Part shown: piece by piece, positions 47,602 to 55,256 of the stretch
Layout of the letters: each line of letters opens with the position of its first letter
Numbering within the stretch: position 1 is the stretch's first letter
Assembly (NCBI RefSeq): GCF_000763905.1
Contig: NZ_JRKN01000004.1
Coordinates: 124,001-188,000, forward strand
DNA from: Paracoccus halophilus
Lineage (GTDB): Bacteria > Pseudomonadota > Alphaproteobacteria > Rhodobacterales > Rhodobacteraceae
DNA: 64,000 bases
Direction: 5' to 3'
The notes under the pieces: model-generated
Database searches by the model: none
What the model was told of the DNA's origin: nothing
The model's input: the letters and a program-made list of their open reading frames with translations, nothing else
Position numbers and translations under genes: made by a program

Positions 47602-47718
47602 TCCGCAAGACTTTGCCGCGTTTCGCGCCGCCTGTCGGCGCGGGCGCGCTTTTCGCATTTCACCTCGGGCGTTTCCGGCCGGCGATCATGGGTCGGGAAC
47701 AGGTATGGAGGCAAACGC

Positions 47719-48735
47719 ATGATCCACAAGAATTGGGCTGAACTCATCAAGCCGACCCAGCTTGACATCAAGCCGGGCGCCGATTCGGCCCGCGTGGCCA
47801 CGGTCGTGGCCGAACCGCTGGAGCGCGGCTTCGGTCTGACGCTGGGCAATGCCCTGCGCCGGGTGCTGCTGTCCTCGCTGCAGGGGGGCGCGATCACCTC
47901 GGTGCAGATCGACAATGTGCTGCACGAATTTTCGTCGGTTCCCGGTGTGCGCGAGGACGTGACCGACATCGTCCTGAACCTCAAGGGCGTGACGCTGAAA
48001 ATGGATGTCGATGCGCCCAAGCGCCTCATGCTCTCGGCCAAGGGTCCGGGCGAGGTCAAGGCCGGCGAGATCCAGGAAAGCGCCGGCATCACCATCCTGA
48101 ACCGCGACCATGTCATCTGTCACCTGGATGACGGGGCCGAATTGCAGATGGAACTGACCGTCTCGAACGGCAAGGGCTATGTCGCCGCCGACAAGAACCG
48201 TCCCGAGGACGCGCCCATCGGGCTGATCCCGATCGACGCGATCTTTTCGCCGGTCAAGCGGGTCAGCTACGAGGTCACGCCTACCCGCGAGGGCCAGGTG
48301 CTGGATTACGACAAGCTGACCATGCGGGTCGAAACCGATGGCTCGCTGTCGCCCGAGGATGCGGTGGCCTATGCCGCGCGCATCATTCAGGACCAGCTGT
48401 CGGTCTTTGTGAACTTCGACGAGCCGGAAGCCGCGAGCCGCTCGGAGGCCGAGGACGGTCTGGAATTCGATCCGCGGCTGCTGAAAAAGGTCGACGAGCT
48501 GGAACTGTCCGTGCGCTCGGCGAACTGCCTCAAGAACGACAATATCGTCTATATCGGCGATCTGATCCAGAAGACCGAGGCCGAGATGCTGCGCACGCCG
48601 AACTTCGGCCGCAAGTCGCTCAACGAGATCAAGGAAGTGCTCTCGGGCATGGGTCTGCATCTGGGCATGGATGTGGTCGACTGGCCGCCGGAAAACATCG
48701 AGGATCTGGCCAAGCGTTTCGACGACCAGTTCTAG
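47719..48735 (+). CDS. rpoA: RNA polymerase alpha subunit
   Basis: The 338-residue alpha subunit has an N-terminal dimerisation domain ([21 protein letters not shown]) and a C-terminal domain ([23 protein letters not shown]...[13 protein letters not shown]) that binds UP elements and activators. It is an ordinary member by length. Confidence 0.97.
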   Translation: MIHKNWAELIKPTQLDIKPGADSARVATVVAEPLERGFGLTLGNALRRVLLSSLQGGAITSVQIDNVLHEFSSVPGVREDVTDIVLNLKGVTLKMDVDAPKRLMLSAKGPGEVKAGEIQESAGITILNRDHVICHLDDGAELQMELTVSNGKGYVAADKNRPEDAPIGLIPIDAIFSPVKRVSYEVTPTREGQVLDYDKLTMRVETDGSLSPEDAVAYAARIIQDQLSVFVNFDEPEAASRSEAEDGLEFDPRLLKKVDELELSVRSANCLKNDNIVYIGDLIQKTEAEMLRTPNFGRKSLNEIKEVLSGMGLHLGMDVVDWPPENIEDLAKRFDDQF

Positions 48736-48742
48736 GAAATCC

Positions 48743-48805
48743 CCGGGGGCGTCACAGGCCCGCTTTACGACCCGTGTACGCTTGCTGTACATGTGGCGCC
48801 CCCGG
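48743..48805 (+). promoter_or_regulatory. Large structured leader between rpoA and rplQ
   Basis: CCGGGGGCGTCACA (48743-48756) pairs with TGTGGCGCCCCCGG (48792-48805): a 14-base-pair stem with one T-G wobble. Inside the loop, TGTAC and GTACA (48775-48779 and 48787-48791) can form a second small stem. No T-tract follows. It begins eight bases after the rpoA stop and ends about 90 bases before rplQ. Confidence 0.6.
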
Positions 48806-48898
48806 ACCCGCCGCAAGGCATCGGGCATCGTGCCCCAAGGAGAGCGGCTTTCACGCAAGGGCCGCCGGACAAAGCAAAACGCAAGTTAGGAGAATGAA

Positions 48899-49321
48899 AT
48901 GCGTCACGCCCGCGGCTATCGCCGCCTCAACCGTACCCACGAACACCGCAAGGCGCTGTTCGCCAATATGGCCGGCTCGCTGATCGAGCACGAGCAGATC
49001 AAGACCACCCTGCCCAAGGCCAAGGAACTGCGCCCGATCGTCGAAAAGCTGATCACGCTGGCCAAGCGCGGCGATCTGCACGCCCGCCGTCAGGCGGCGG
49101 CCCAGCTCAAGCAGGACAGCCATGTCGAAAAGCTGTTCGGCGTGCTCGGCGCCCGCTACCAGGAGCGTCAGGGCGGCTATGTCCGGGTCCTGAAGGCCGG
49201 TTTCCGCTATGGCGACATGGCGCCGATGGCGATCATCGAGCTTGTCGATCGCGACACCGACGCCAAGGGCGCGGCAGACCGCGCCCGCGTCGAGGCCGAA
49301 GAGGCTGCCGACGAATCGTAA
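48899..49321 (+). CDS. rplQ: 50S ribosomal protein L17
   Basis: L17 (140 residues) begins [37 protein letters not shown], with the conserved [22 protein letters not shown] block. An acidic C-terminal tail (EAEEAADES) is added, as in other alphaproteobacteria. AGGAG lies seven bases upstream. It is the last gene of the ribosomal cluster, closed by a strong terminator. Confidence 0.97.
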   Translation: MRHARGYRRLNRTHEHRKALFANMAGSLIEHEQIKTTLPKAKELRPIVEKLITLAKRGDLHARRQAAAQLKQDSHVEKLFGVLGARYQERQGGYVRVLKAGFRYGDMAPMAIIELVDRDTDAKGAADRARVEAEEAADES

Positions 49322-49359
49322 GAAATCCAGCCGTTCCGGCAGGTTAAGAGATGGTTCAG

Positions 49360-49393
49360 GCCCGCAGCCGCGATCGCGGCTGCGGGCTTTTTT
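49360..49393 (+). terminator. Rho-independent terminator after rplQ
   Basis: A perfect 14-base-pair self-complementary stem from 49360 to 49387 (GCCCGCAGCCGCGA and its complement) followed by six T. It ends the ribosomal transcription unit before the luxR region. Confidence 0.9.
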
Positions 49394-49667
49394 GCCACAG
49401 TCCGTGCCGCCGCGGCGCGGCGTTTCATGGGTAGCTTTGCCTAAGCGTTCTATTACGGGTTGTGTATCGCGTTGGAACCCGCGCATAATTTGGCAAACCA
49501 TTTCGGGGGGATCTGGTTCATGCCGGAAACGCCGCTTACCCTGCGGTCATGGTTGACGCGGGGTAAGCGCGAAAAACATCGCGCAGGATTGCGGTATTGC
49601 TTGAATAGCCTGCAATCTGTGCCATTTTCCTGATAACATAAAGAAAACACAAGCTGTCCATATCGTC
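49394..49667. other. AT-richer region upstream of luxR
   Basis: Apart from the hairpin at 49533-49569 no gene is evident. Bases 49580-49660 are clearly more AT-rich than the surrounding genome (for example TTTTCCTGATAACATAAAG), which fits a recently acquired segment or a regulated promoter. I could not fix promoter boxes with confidence. Confidence 0.45.
49533..49569. promoter_or_regulatory. Strong dyad upstream of luxR
   Basis: CGCTTACCCTGCG and CGCGGGGTAAGCG, 13-base arms with one mismatch (T-G), separated by 11 bases, about 100 bases before the luxR start. There is no T-run on either side, so it is not a terminator. Could be an operator or an RNA element. Confidence 0.55.
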
Positions 49668-50279
49668 ATGTCGTCTCGCGCGGAAATCAATGCTGCACTG
49701 GCCAAGCTGAAAAAGCTCTCTCCCGCGGGCTATTTCATCGGGCTGCATATTCGTTTTGCTGCACCTCTGATGCAGTTCCAAACCTATAACAAGGAATGGT
49801 CGCAGCGCTATTCCGAGCGTGCCTATGCCCTGCGCGATCCCACCATCGCCTGGGGGTTCTCGACGACCGGGACATGCCGCTGGAGCGTGTTGCCGATTCC
49901 GGACCCGTTCTCCATCCTGCAGGACGCGGCGGATCACGGCTTGCATTACGGGCTTGCGGTCGCGCATGGCCCGATCAAGTCGCGCACGATTGCGGATTTC
50001 GCGCATGACAAGCGGGAATTCACGGATGACGAGATCGAGGTGATCTCGGCCACGATACGACGGCTCCATGAAGTGACCGAGCCGCCGGAGAGCCTGACGA
50101 AGGCTCAGCAAGAGGCCCTTCGGTGTATCGCAGAGGGGGATCGCCATGCGGCGGCGGCTGCCAAACTTGGTATTACGGAAAGCGCCTTCAAGGCCCGTCT
50201 GATCTCTGCGCGTGAAAGGCTGATGGCGCGAACGACGGCCGAGGCGCTGCAACGCGCCAAGGATTACCGCTTGCTATAA
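49668..50279 (+). CDS. LuxR-type acyl-homoserine-lactone receptor
   Basis: A 203-residue quorum-sensing regulator. The autoinducer-binding domain keeps the TraR signature residues with exact spacing: Trp44, Tyr48, Asp57, Pro58, Trp72 (TraR W57, Y61, D70, P71, W85). The C-terminal HTH (LTKAQQEALRCIAEGDRHAAAAAKLGITESAFKARL) is recognisable but divergent: the usual Glu of the KEIA-type segment is Ala. The protein is shorter than typical LuxR proteins (about 230-250), with a short N-terminus. The Shine-Dalgarno is poor. It precedes the synthase gene luxI by 67 bases on the same strand. Confidence 0.85.
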   Translation: MSSRAEINAALAKLKKLSPAGYFIGLHIRFAAPLMQFQTYNKEWSQRYSERAYALRDPTIAWGFSTTGTCRWSVLPIPDPFSILQDAADHGLHYGLAVAHGPIKSRTIADFAHDKREFTDDEIEVISATIRRLHEVTEPPESLTKAQQEALRCIAEGDRHAAAAAKLGITESAFKARLISARERLMARTTAEALQRAKDYRLL

Positions 50280-50296
50280 ACGGTCCGTCCACCGTT
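50279..50296. promoter_or_regulatory. 18-bp dyad, candidate lux-type box
   Basis: AACGGT-CCGTCC-ACCGTT: perfect 6-base arms around a 6-base centre, total 18, the usual size of a lux box. It begins at the last base of the luxR stop codon and lies 50 bases upstream of the luxI start, where an activator would bind to drive luxI. Confidence 0.55.
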
Positions 50297-50306
50297 GCGG
50301 GTTACA

Positions 50307-50335
50307 CCTGGGGGCCACCACCACCACACCCCAGG
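50307..50335 (+). promoter_or_regulatory. Hairpin overlapping the luxI ribosome-binding site
   Basis: CCTGGGG (50307-50313) pairs with CCCCAGG (50329-50335). The right arm contains the first bases of AGGAG, the Shine-Dalgarno of luxI, so folding would hide the ribosome-binding site. The loop is a CCA-rich 15 bases. Confidence 0.55.
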
Positions 50336-50346
50336 AGAAAACCACC

Positions 50347-50937
50347 ATGCAGACCACCACACTTTCCTTCGCCAACATGCACATCCACGGCGAGCTGTTC
50401 GCCAATATCTTCCGCGCTCGCAAGCAGAGCTTCATCGACCTGAAGAAATGGCCCCTGCCGCAAGCCGACGGGATGGAGTTCGACCAGTACGACACACCGA
50501 TGAGCCGCTGGGTCGCCATCCATGAAAACGGCCAGGTTCTGGCCGGCGTCCGGCTGACGCCGACCACGGCGCGTTGCGGCGTCTATTCCTACATGATCCG
50601 CGACGCGCAGGAGGATCTTCTGGGCGGCACGATTCCGCAGAACCTGCTGGATGAAAAGGCGCCGGTCGATGAAACGACATGGGAGGCGAGCCGCCTGTTC
50701 GTCGATCACTCGATCCCCAGCAGCAAGCGCCGGCGCGTGCAGATGAGCCTGATCGCCGAGATGAGCAATTCCGGCCGCGAACTGGGGGCCAGCCGCCTGC
50801 TGTGCCTGGTCAAGTCGACATGGCCGCGCTGGTTGACGCCGCGCGGTGTCGATGCCCAGGCGATGGGGCCGGTCATCTGGATCGACGACGATTACTTTCA
50901 GTGCGTCTCGATCAATCTCGCGCCCAAGATGCATTGA
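50347..50937 (+). CDS. Acyl-homoserine-lactone synthase (LuxI family)
   Basis: The 196-residue enzyme makes N-acyl-homoserine lactones from S-adenosylmethionine and acyl-ACP or acyl-CoA. The invariant family residues are all seen: Arg25, Phe29, Trp35, Glu44, Asp46, Asp49, Arg69 and the Glu113-Ala-Ser115-Arg116 group (WEASRLFVD). Chain length of the product cannot be told from sequence. It is paired with the LuxR gene just upstream and followed by a weak terminator. It interrupts the otherwise housekeeping order rplQ-rarA. Confidence 0.93.
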   Translation: MQTTTLSFANMHIHGELFANIFRARKQSFIDLKKWPLPQADGMEFDQYDTPMSRWVAIHENGQVLAGVRLTPTTARCGVYSYMIRDAQEDLLGGTIPQNLLDEKAPVDETTWEASRLFVDHSIPSSKRRRVQMSLIAEMSNSGRELGASRLLCLVKSTWPRWLTPRGVDAQAMGPVIWIDDDYFQCVSINLAPKMH

Positions 50938-50944
50938 CCGCCAA

Positions 50945-50963
50945 CCTCCCTTCGGGGGGCTTT
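50945..50963 (+). terminator. Weak terminator after luxI
   Basis: CCTCCC-TTC-GGGGGG stem (one T-G pair) followed by CTTT, eight bases after the luxI stop. The short T-run makes it weak. Confidence 0.45.
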
Positions 50964-50998
50964 CGCGCCAATCCGGCGCGGCGTAACATGCCGGTCCT

Positions 50999-52327
50999 AT
51001 GGCAGACCTGTTCGATACGACGCCCCCCGCAGGCGAATCTGCGCCTGAAAAGACCCGCCCGCTGGCCGACCGGATCAGGCCGGCGCGCCTGTCCGATGTC
51101 ATCGGACAGGGCGGTGTGCTTGATGCCGATGGCCCGCTTGGCGCCATGCTGTCCTCGGGCAGCCTGTCCTCGCTGATTCTCTGGGGACCGCCGGGGGTCG
51201 GCAAGACCACCATCGCCCGCCTGCTGGCGCGCGAGACGGATCTTGCCTTCGTGCAGATCTCGGCGATCTTTTCCGGCGTGCCGGAATTGCGCAAGGTCTT
51301 CGATGCCGCCCGGCTGCGCCATCAGCAGGGGCGCGGCACATTGCTGTTCGTCGATGAAATCCACCGTTTCAACAAGGCGCAGCAGGACGGCTTTCTGCCG
51401 CATATGGAGGACGGCACCATCACGCTGGTCGGTGCCACCACCGAAAACCCCAGTTTCGAGCTGAACGCCGCGCTGCTGTCGCGCGCGCAGGTCATCGTGC
51501 TGAAGCGGCTGGACCTGATCGATCTGGAACTCTTGGCGCAGCGTGCCGAAAAGGAGTTGGCCCGGCCGCTGCCGCTGACCGGCGAGGCGCGCGACCGGCT
51601 TCTGGAAATGGCCGATGGCGACGGTCGCGCGGTTCTGAACCTGATCGAGCAGATCATGGCCTGGAAGGTGACTGGCAAGCTGGACCCCGAGCAGTTGTCG
51701 CGCCGCCTGATGCGGCGCGCGGCGAAATACGACAAATCCGGCGAAGAGCATTACAACCTGATCTCGGCCCTGCACAAATCGGTTCGCGGCAGCGATCCCG
51801 ATGCCGCGCTTTACTGGCTGGGCCGCATGCTCGAGGGGGGCGAGGATCCGCGCTATCTGGCGCGGCGCATCACCCGCATGGCGGTCGAGGATATCGGCCT
51901 GGCCGATCCGGCGGCGCAGCGCCATTGCCTGGACGCCTGGGCGCTTTACGAACGCCTGGGCAGCCCCGAGGGCGAACTGGCGCTTGCGCAGGCGGTGATC
52001 TATCTGGCGCTGGCGCCGAAATCCAACGCCGGCTACAACGCCTACAAGGCGGCGCGCGATCTGGCGCGGCGCACCGGCAGCCAGATGCCGCCCGCCCATA
52101 TCCTGAACGCGCCGACCTCGCTGATGAAGGATCAGGGCTATGGCGCGGGCTATCAATATGACCATGACGCCGAGAATGCCTTTTCTGGGCAGAACTATTT
52201 CCCTGACGGCATGAAGCGCCCGGTCCTGTACCTGCCGGTCGAACGCGGCTATGAGCGGGAGCTGAAAAAGCGCGTTGAATGGTTCGCCGGTCTGCGCCAG
52301 AAGCGGCGGCCAGAGGGCAAGACATGA
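50999..52327 (+). CDS. rarA: Replication-associated recombination protein RarA (MgsA)
   Basis: A 442-residue AAA+ ATPase with Walker A GPPGVGKTT (63-71), Walker B LLFVDEIHRFNKAQQD and the sensor segment VGATTENPSFELNAALLSR. The C-terminal tetramerisation domain (SDPDAALYWLGRML, APKSNAGYNAY) is also present. It acts at stalled replication forks. Its stop overlaps the crcB start. Confidence 0.94.
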   Translation: MADLFDTTPPAGESAPEKTRPLADRIRPARLSDVIGQGGVLDADGPLGAMLSSGSLSSLILWGPPGVGKTTIARLLARETDLAFVQISAIFSGVPELRKVFDAARLRHQQGRGTLLFVDEIHRFNKAQQDGFLPHMEDGTITLVGATTENPSFELNAALLSRAQVIVLKRLDLIDLELLAQRAEKELARPLPLTGEARDRLLEMADGDGRAVLNLIEQIMAWKVTGKLDPEQLSRRLMRRAAKYDKSGEEHYNLISALHKSVRGSDPDAALYWLGRMLEGGEDPRYLARRITRMAVEDIGLADPAAQRHCLDAWALYERLGSPEGELALAQAVIYLALAPKSNAGYNAYKAARDLARRTGSQMPPAHILNAPTSLMKDQGYGAGYQYDHDAENAFSGQNYFPDGMKRPVLYLPVERGYERELKKRVEWFAGLRQKRRPEGKT

Positions 52328-52698
52328 GATATGAATTCCTGCAGGTGGCGCTTGGCGGCGCGATCGGTGCCTCGGCGCGCTATGGCGTCAATATCCTGGC
52401 CACGCGGCTGGTCCCGGGCTTTCCGCTGGGCACGCTGATCGCCAATGTGCTGGGCTGTTTCGCGATGGGGATGCTGGCCTCGCTCCTGACGCTGCGTGGC
52501 GGGCAGGATTGGGCGCCGTTCCTGCTGACCGGGCTTCTGGGCGGGTTCACCACGTTTTCGGCCTTCGCGCTGGACACGATGGTGCTGTGGGAACGCGGCG
52601 CGAGTGGCACCGCCACCGGCTATGCGCTCGCCTCGGTCACGGCCTCGCTGCTGGCGGTGATCGCGGGGCTGAGCCTTGGCCGCGGGGTGTTTGCATGA
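52324..52698 (+). CDS. crcB: Fluoride ion channel CrcB/Fluc
   Basis: A 124-residue, four-helix membrane protein with the family motif GGFTTFS (73-79) and the conserved GASARYG and NVLGCF segments. Fluc proteins act as dimers exporting fluoride. Start 52324 gives an ATGA overlap with rarA. No fluoride riboswitch is possible upstream because of the overlap. Confidence 0.93.
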   Translation: MRYEFLQVALGGAIGASARYGVNILATRLVPGFPLGTLIANVLGCFAMGMLASLLTLRGGQDWAPFLLTGLLGGFTTFSAFALDTMVLWERGASGTATGYALASVTASLLAVIAGLSLGRGVFA

Positions 52699-53747
52699 GC
52701 GGCGTGCAGACCATTCGCGTGGCCGAGGAGGAGGGCGATCAGCGCCTCGACCGCTGGCTGAAGAAGCGTTTCCCGCAACTGACCCAGGGCGCGGTGGAAA
52801 AATGGTGCCGCACCGGACAGTTGCGCGTCGATGGTGGCCGGGTCAAGGCCAATGCCCGCATCGCGCCGGGGCAGGAGGTGCGCGTGCCGCCCCTGCCGGA
52901 GGCGCCGGTCAAACCGCCGGCGGCGCCCAGGACCGCCGCCGTGAAATCATCGGATCAGCAGATGATCCAGGCCGCCGTGCTGTGGCGGGACGACCATATC
53001 ATCGCGCTGAACAAGCCGCCGGGCCTGCCCTCGCAGGGGGGCTCGGGGCAGGGGGACCGGCATGTGGACGGGCTGACCGGGGCCCTGATGTTCGGCTACA
53101 AGGACCGGCCCAAGCTGGTGCACCGGCTGGACAAGGACACCTCGGGCGTGCTGCTGCTGGCGCGCACCGACCGCATCGCCCGCGCCCTGTCCGAGGCGTT
53201 CCGGCATCGCGCCACGCGCAAGATCTACTGGGCGGCGGTGGCGGGCGTGCCCAGCCCGCGCATGGGCTCGATCAAATACGGGCTGGTCAAGGCGCCCGGT
53301 CGCGGCCGCATGGGCGAGGGCGAAAAGATGGTCGCCATCCACCCCGCGCAGGTCGCCGCGACCGAGGGCGCCAAGCGGGCCCATAGCGATTATGCGGTGC
53401 TGGATGCGCTTGGCACCCGGGTCAGCTGGGCGGCGCTGGTCCCGGTCACCGGCCGCACCCATCAGTTGCGCGCCCATATGGCCGAGATGGGCCACCCGAT
53501 CGTGGGCGACGGCAAATATGGCGGCTCGGGCCAGGAAAACATGGGCGATGGCTGGGGCGCGCAGCTGGGCGGAGAAATCAGCCGCAATCTGCATCTGCAT
53601 GCCCGCCTGATCCGTTTCGAGCATCCGATCACCAAGAAAACCGTCACCATCACCGCGCCCTTGCCCGATCACATGCGGCGCACCTGGGCGACGCTTGGCT
53701 GGTCCGAACAGGACGTGCCCGAAGACCCATTCGCCGAGGCGCCATGA
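52695..53747 (+). CDS. RluA-family pseudouridine synthase (RluC-like)
   Basis: The 350-residue enzyme has an N-terminal S4 RNA-binding domain (DQRLDRWLKKRFPQ...GQLRVDGGRV) and the catalytic motif HRLDKDTSG with Asp146. RluC/RluD modify 23S rRNA; the target here cannot be fixed. Start 52695 forms an ATGA with the crcB stop. Confidence 0.9.
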   Translation: MSGVQTIRVAEEEGDQRLDRWLKKRFPQLTQGAVEKWCRTGQLRVDGGRVKANARIAPGQEVRVPPLPEAPVKPPAAPRTAAVKSSDQQMIQAAVLWRDDHIIALNKPPGLPSQGGSGQGDRHVDGLTGALMFGYKDRPKLVHRLDKDTSGVLLLARTDRIARALSEAFRHRATRKIYWAAVAGVPSPRMGSIKYGLVKAPGRGRMGEGEKMVAIHPAQVAATEGAKRAHSDYAVLDALGTRVSWAALVPVTGRTHQLRAHMAEMGHPIVGDGKYGGSGQENMGDGWGAQLGGEISRNLHLHARLIRFEHPITKKTVTITAPLPDHMRRTWATLGWSEQDVPEDPFAEAP

Positions 53748-54403
53748 AGCTTGTCATATTCGATGTCGATGGCACGCTGGTCGACAGCCAGCAGATGATT
53801 GTCAGTTCGATGAATGCCGGCTTTGCCGCGGCCGGCCTGTCGCCCCTGCCGCGCGACACGATCCTCGCCATCGTCGGGCTGTCGCTGCCGGTGGCGGTCG
53901 CGGAGCTGGTGCCGGAGGCGTCACCCGCGCAGCAGGCGCAGGTGGTCGAGGGCTACCGCGCCGCCTATCTGGCCGCGCGCATGCATCTGGAATCGCCGCT
54001 TTATCCGGGGGCGCAGGACTGTCTGGACGCGCTTGCGATCCGCGACGACGTGCTGCTGGCGATCGCCACCGGCAAGGCGCGGCGGGGCCTCGACGCGCTG
54101 ATCGAAACGCATGGCTGGGAGCGGCTGTTCATCAGCCGCCAGACCTCGGATTTCCACCCCTCGAAGCCGCATCCCGCGATGCTGCAGGCGGCGCTGGACG
54201 AGGCGGGCGTGGCCGCCGGCCGGGCCTGCATGGTGGGCGATACCGAATTCGATATCGCCATGGGCGTCGCCGCCGGCACCCGCGCGCTTGGCGTGTCATG
54301 GGGCTATCACCCGGCCGGGCGGCTGCTGGCGGCCGGCGCCGCGATGGTGGCGCCCGACTATCCGGCGCTGACACGGAGCCTGCTGGAGTGGCTCGATGAG
54401 TGA
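53744..54403 (+). CDS. HAD-superfamily hydrolase (Gph-like)
   Basis: A 219-residue HAD subfamily IA phosphatase: motif I DVDGT (Asp7, Asp9), a helical cap, motif II with IATGKARRGL, and the motif III/IV region VGDTEFDIAMG. Similar to phosphoglycolate phosphatases; substrate unknown. The ATG overlaps the upstream stop by ATGA and its end overlaps the ATP12 gene by eight bases. Confidence 0.87.
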   Translation: MKLVIFDVDGTLVDSQQMIVSSMNAGFAAAGLSPLPRDTILAIVGLSLPVAVAELVPEASPAQQAQVVEGYRAAYLAARMHLESPLYPGAQDCLDALAIRDDVLLAIATGKARRGLDALIETHGWERLFISRQTSDFHPSKPHPAMLQAALDEAGVAAGRACMVGDTEFDIAMGVAAGTRALGVSWGYHPAGRLLAAGAAMVAPDYPALTRSLLEWLDE

Positions 54404-55106
54404 ATGGAAAGCGCGCCGGTTCTGGCAGGCGGCCTCGGTCCGGGCGCTGGCCCGGGGCTGGGAGGTGCTGCTGGACGAACGCCCGCTGCGGACCCCCGGC
54501 AAGCAGCCGCTGACCCTGCCGACCCGGGCGCTGGCCGATGCCATCGCGCAGGAATGGCAGGCGCAGACCGATCTCATCGACCCCAATGCCATGCCGCTGA
54601 CCCGCGCCGCGAATTCGGCCATCGAAAAGGTGATGCCGCAATTTCACGCCGTCGCCATGATGCTGGGCGAATATGGCGCGACCGATCTGCTGTGCTACCG
54701 CGCCGAGGCCCCCGAGGCGCTGATCCGCGCCCAGGCCGAGGGCTGGGACCCGCTGATCGACTGGCTGGCGACCGAGCTGCGCGCGCCGCTGCGCATCACC
54801 CATGGGGTGATCCCGGTCGATCAGGATCCGGCCGTCCTTCTGAAACTGCAGGCGGAAATCGCCGCTCTGGATGCCTATGGGCTGACGGCGCTTCACGATC
54901 TGGTCACGTTGCCCGGCTCGCTGGTTCTTGGTCTGGCGGTGCTGCGCGGCCGCGTGGACGCGCAAGCGGCCTGGCGCCTGTCCCGGATTGACGAGGAATT
55001 CCAGGCCGATAGATGGGGTCGCGACGACGAGGCGGATGCCGCGGCCGAGGGCCGGCTGGCCGCCATGCGCGCCGCCGAACGCTTCTGGAAGCTGAGCCGG
55101 GGCTAA
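54396..55106 (+). CDS. ATP12-family F1-ATPase assembly chaperone
   Basis: The 236-residue protein matches ATP12: KARRFWQAASV, LDERPLRTPGKQPLTLPT, the middle MPLTRAANSAIEKV and C-terminal LGLAVLRGRVDAQAAWRLSRIDEEFQADRWGRDDEA. ATP12 binds the alpha subunit during F1 assembly in mitochondria and alphaproteobacteria. It is the last gene of the rarA-crcB-RluA family-HAD train. Confidence 0.93.
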   Translation: MSEWKARRFWQAASVRALARGWEVLLDERPLRTPGKQPLTLPTRALADAIAQEWQAQTDLIDPNAMPLTRAANSAIEKVMPQFHAVAMMLGEYGATDLLCYRAEAPEALIRAQAEGWDPLIDWLATELRAPLRITHGVIPVDQDPAVLLKLQAEIAALDAYGLTALHDLVTLPGSLVLGLAVLRGRVDAQAAWRLSRIDEEFQADRWGRDDEADAAAEGRLAAMRAAERFWKLSRG

Positions 55107-55126
55107 GCCGGCTCACCGGCTTATTC
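55106..55126 (+). terminator. Terminator after the ATP12 gene
   Basis: AAGCCGG-CTCA-CCGGCTT, a 7-base-pair stem overlapping the final base of the stop codon, followed by ATTCCTT. Moderate strength. Confidence 0.5.
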
Positions 55127-55128
55127 CT

Positions 55129-55156
55129 TGACGCATCGCCGCTGATCGGCACAATG
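55129..55156 (+). promoter_or_regulatory. Candidate promoter of the aap operon
   Basis: TTGACG (55129-55134), 16 bases, CACAAT (55151-55156), about 100 bases before aapJ. A reasonable sigma-70 match just after the preceding terminator. Confidence 0.45.
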
Positions 55157-55256
55157 CCGCTTATGGGGGCATAAATGTTCCTTGTGAACCCGACGGGCCT
55201 GTTTTGGCAAAACCGGCCGAGACGGCGCCCGTGCGGAAGCAACAGTGAGGAAATCC

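Noticed and set aside
49453..49650. Minus-strand 65-residue frame upstream of luxR
   Set aside because: No Shine-Dalgarno, no similarity, and it lies across the dyad and AT-rich control region.
52300..52330. Fluoride riboswitch ahead of crcB
   Set aside because: crcB overlaps rarA by four bases and no suitable structured leader exists.
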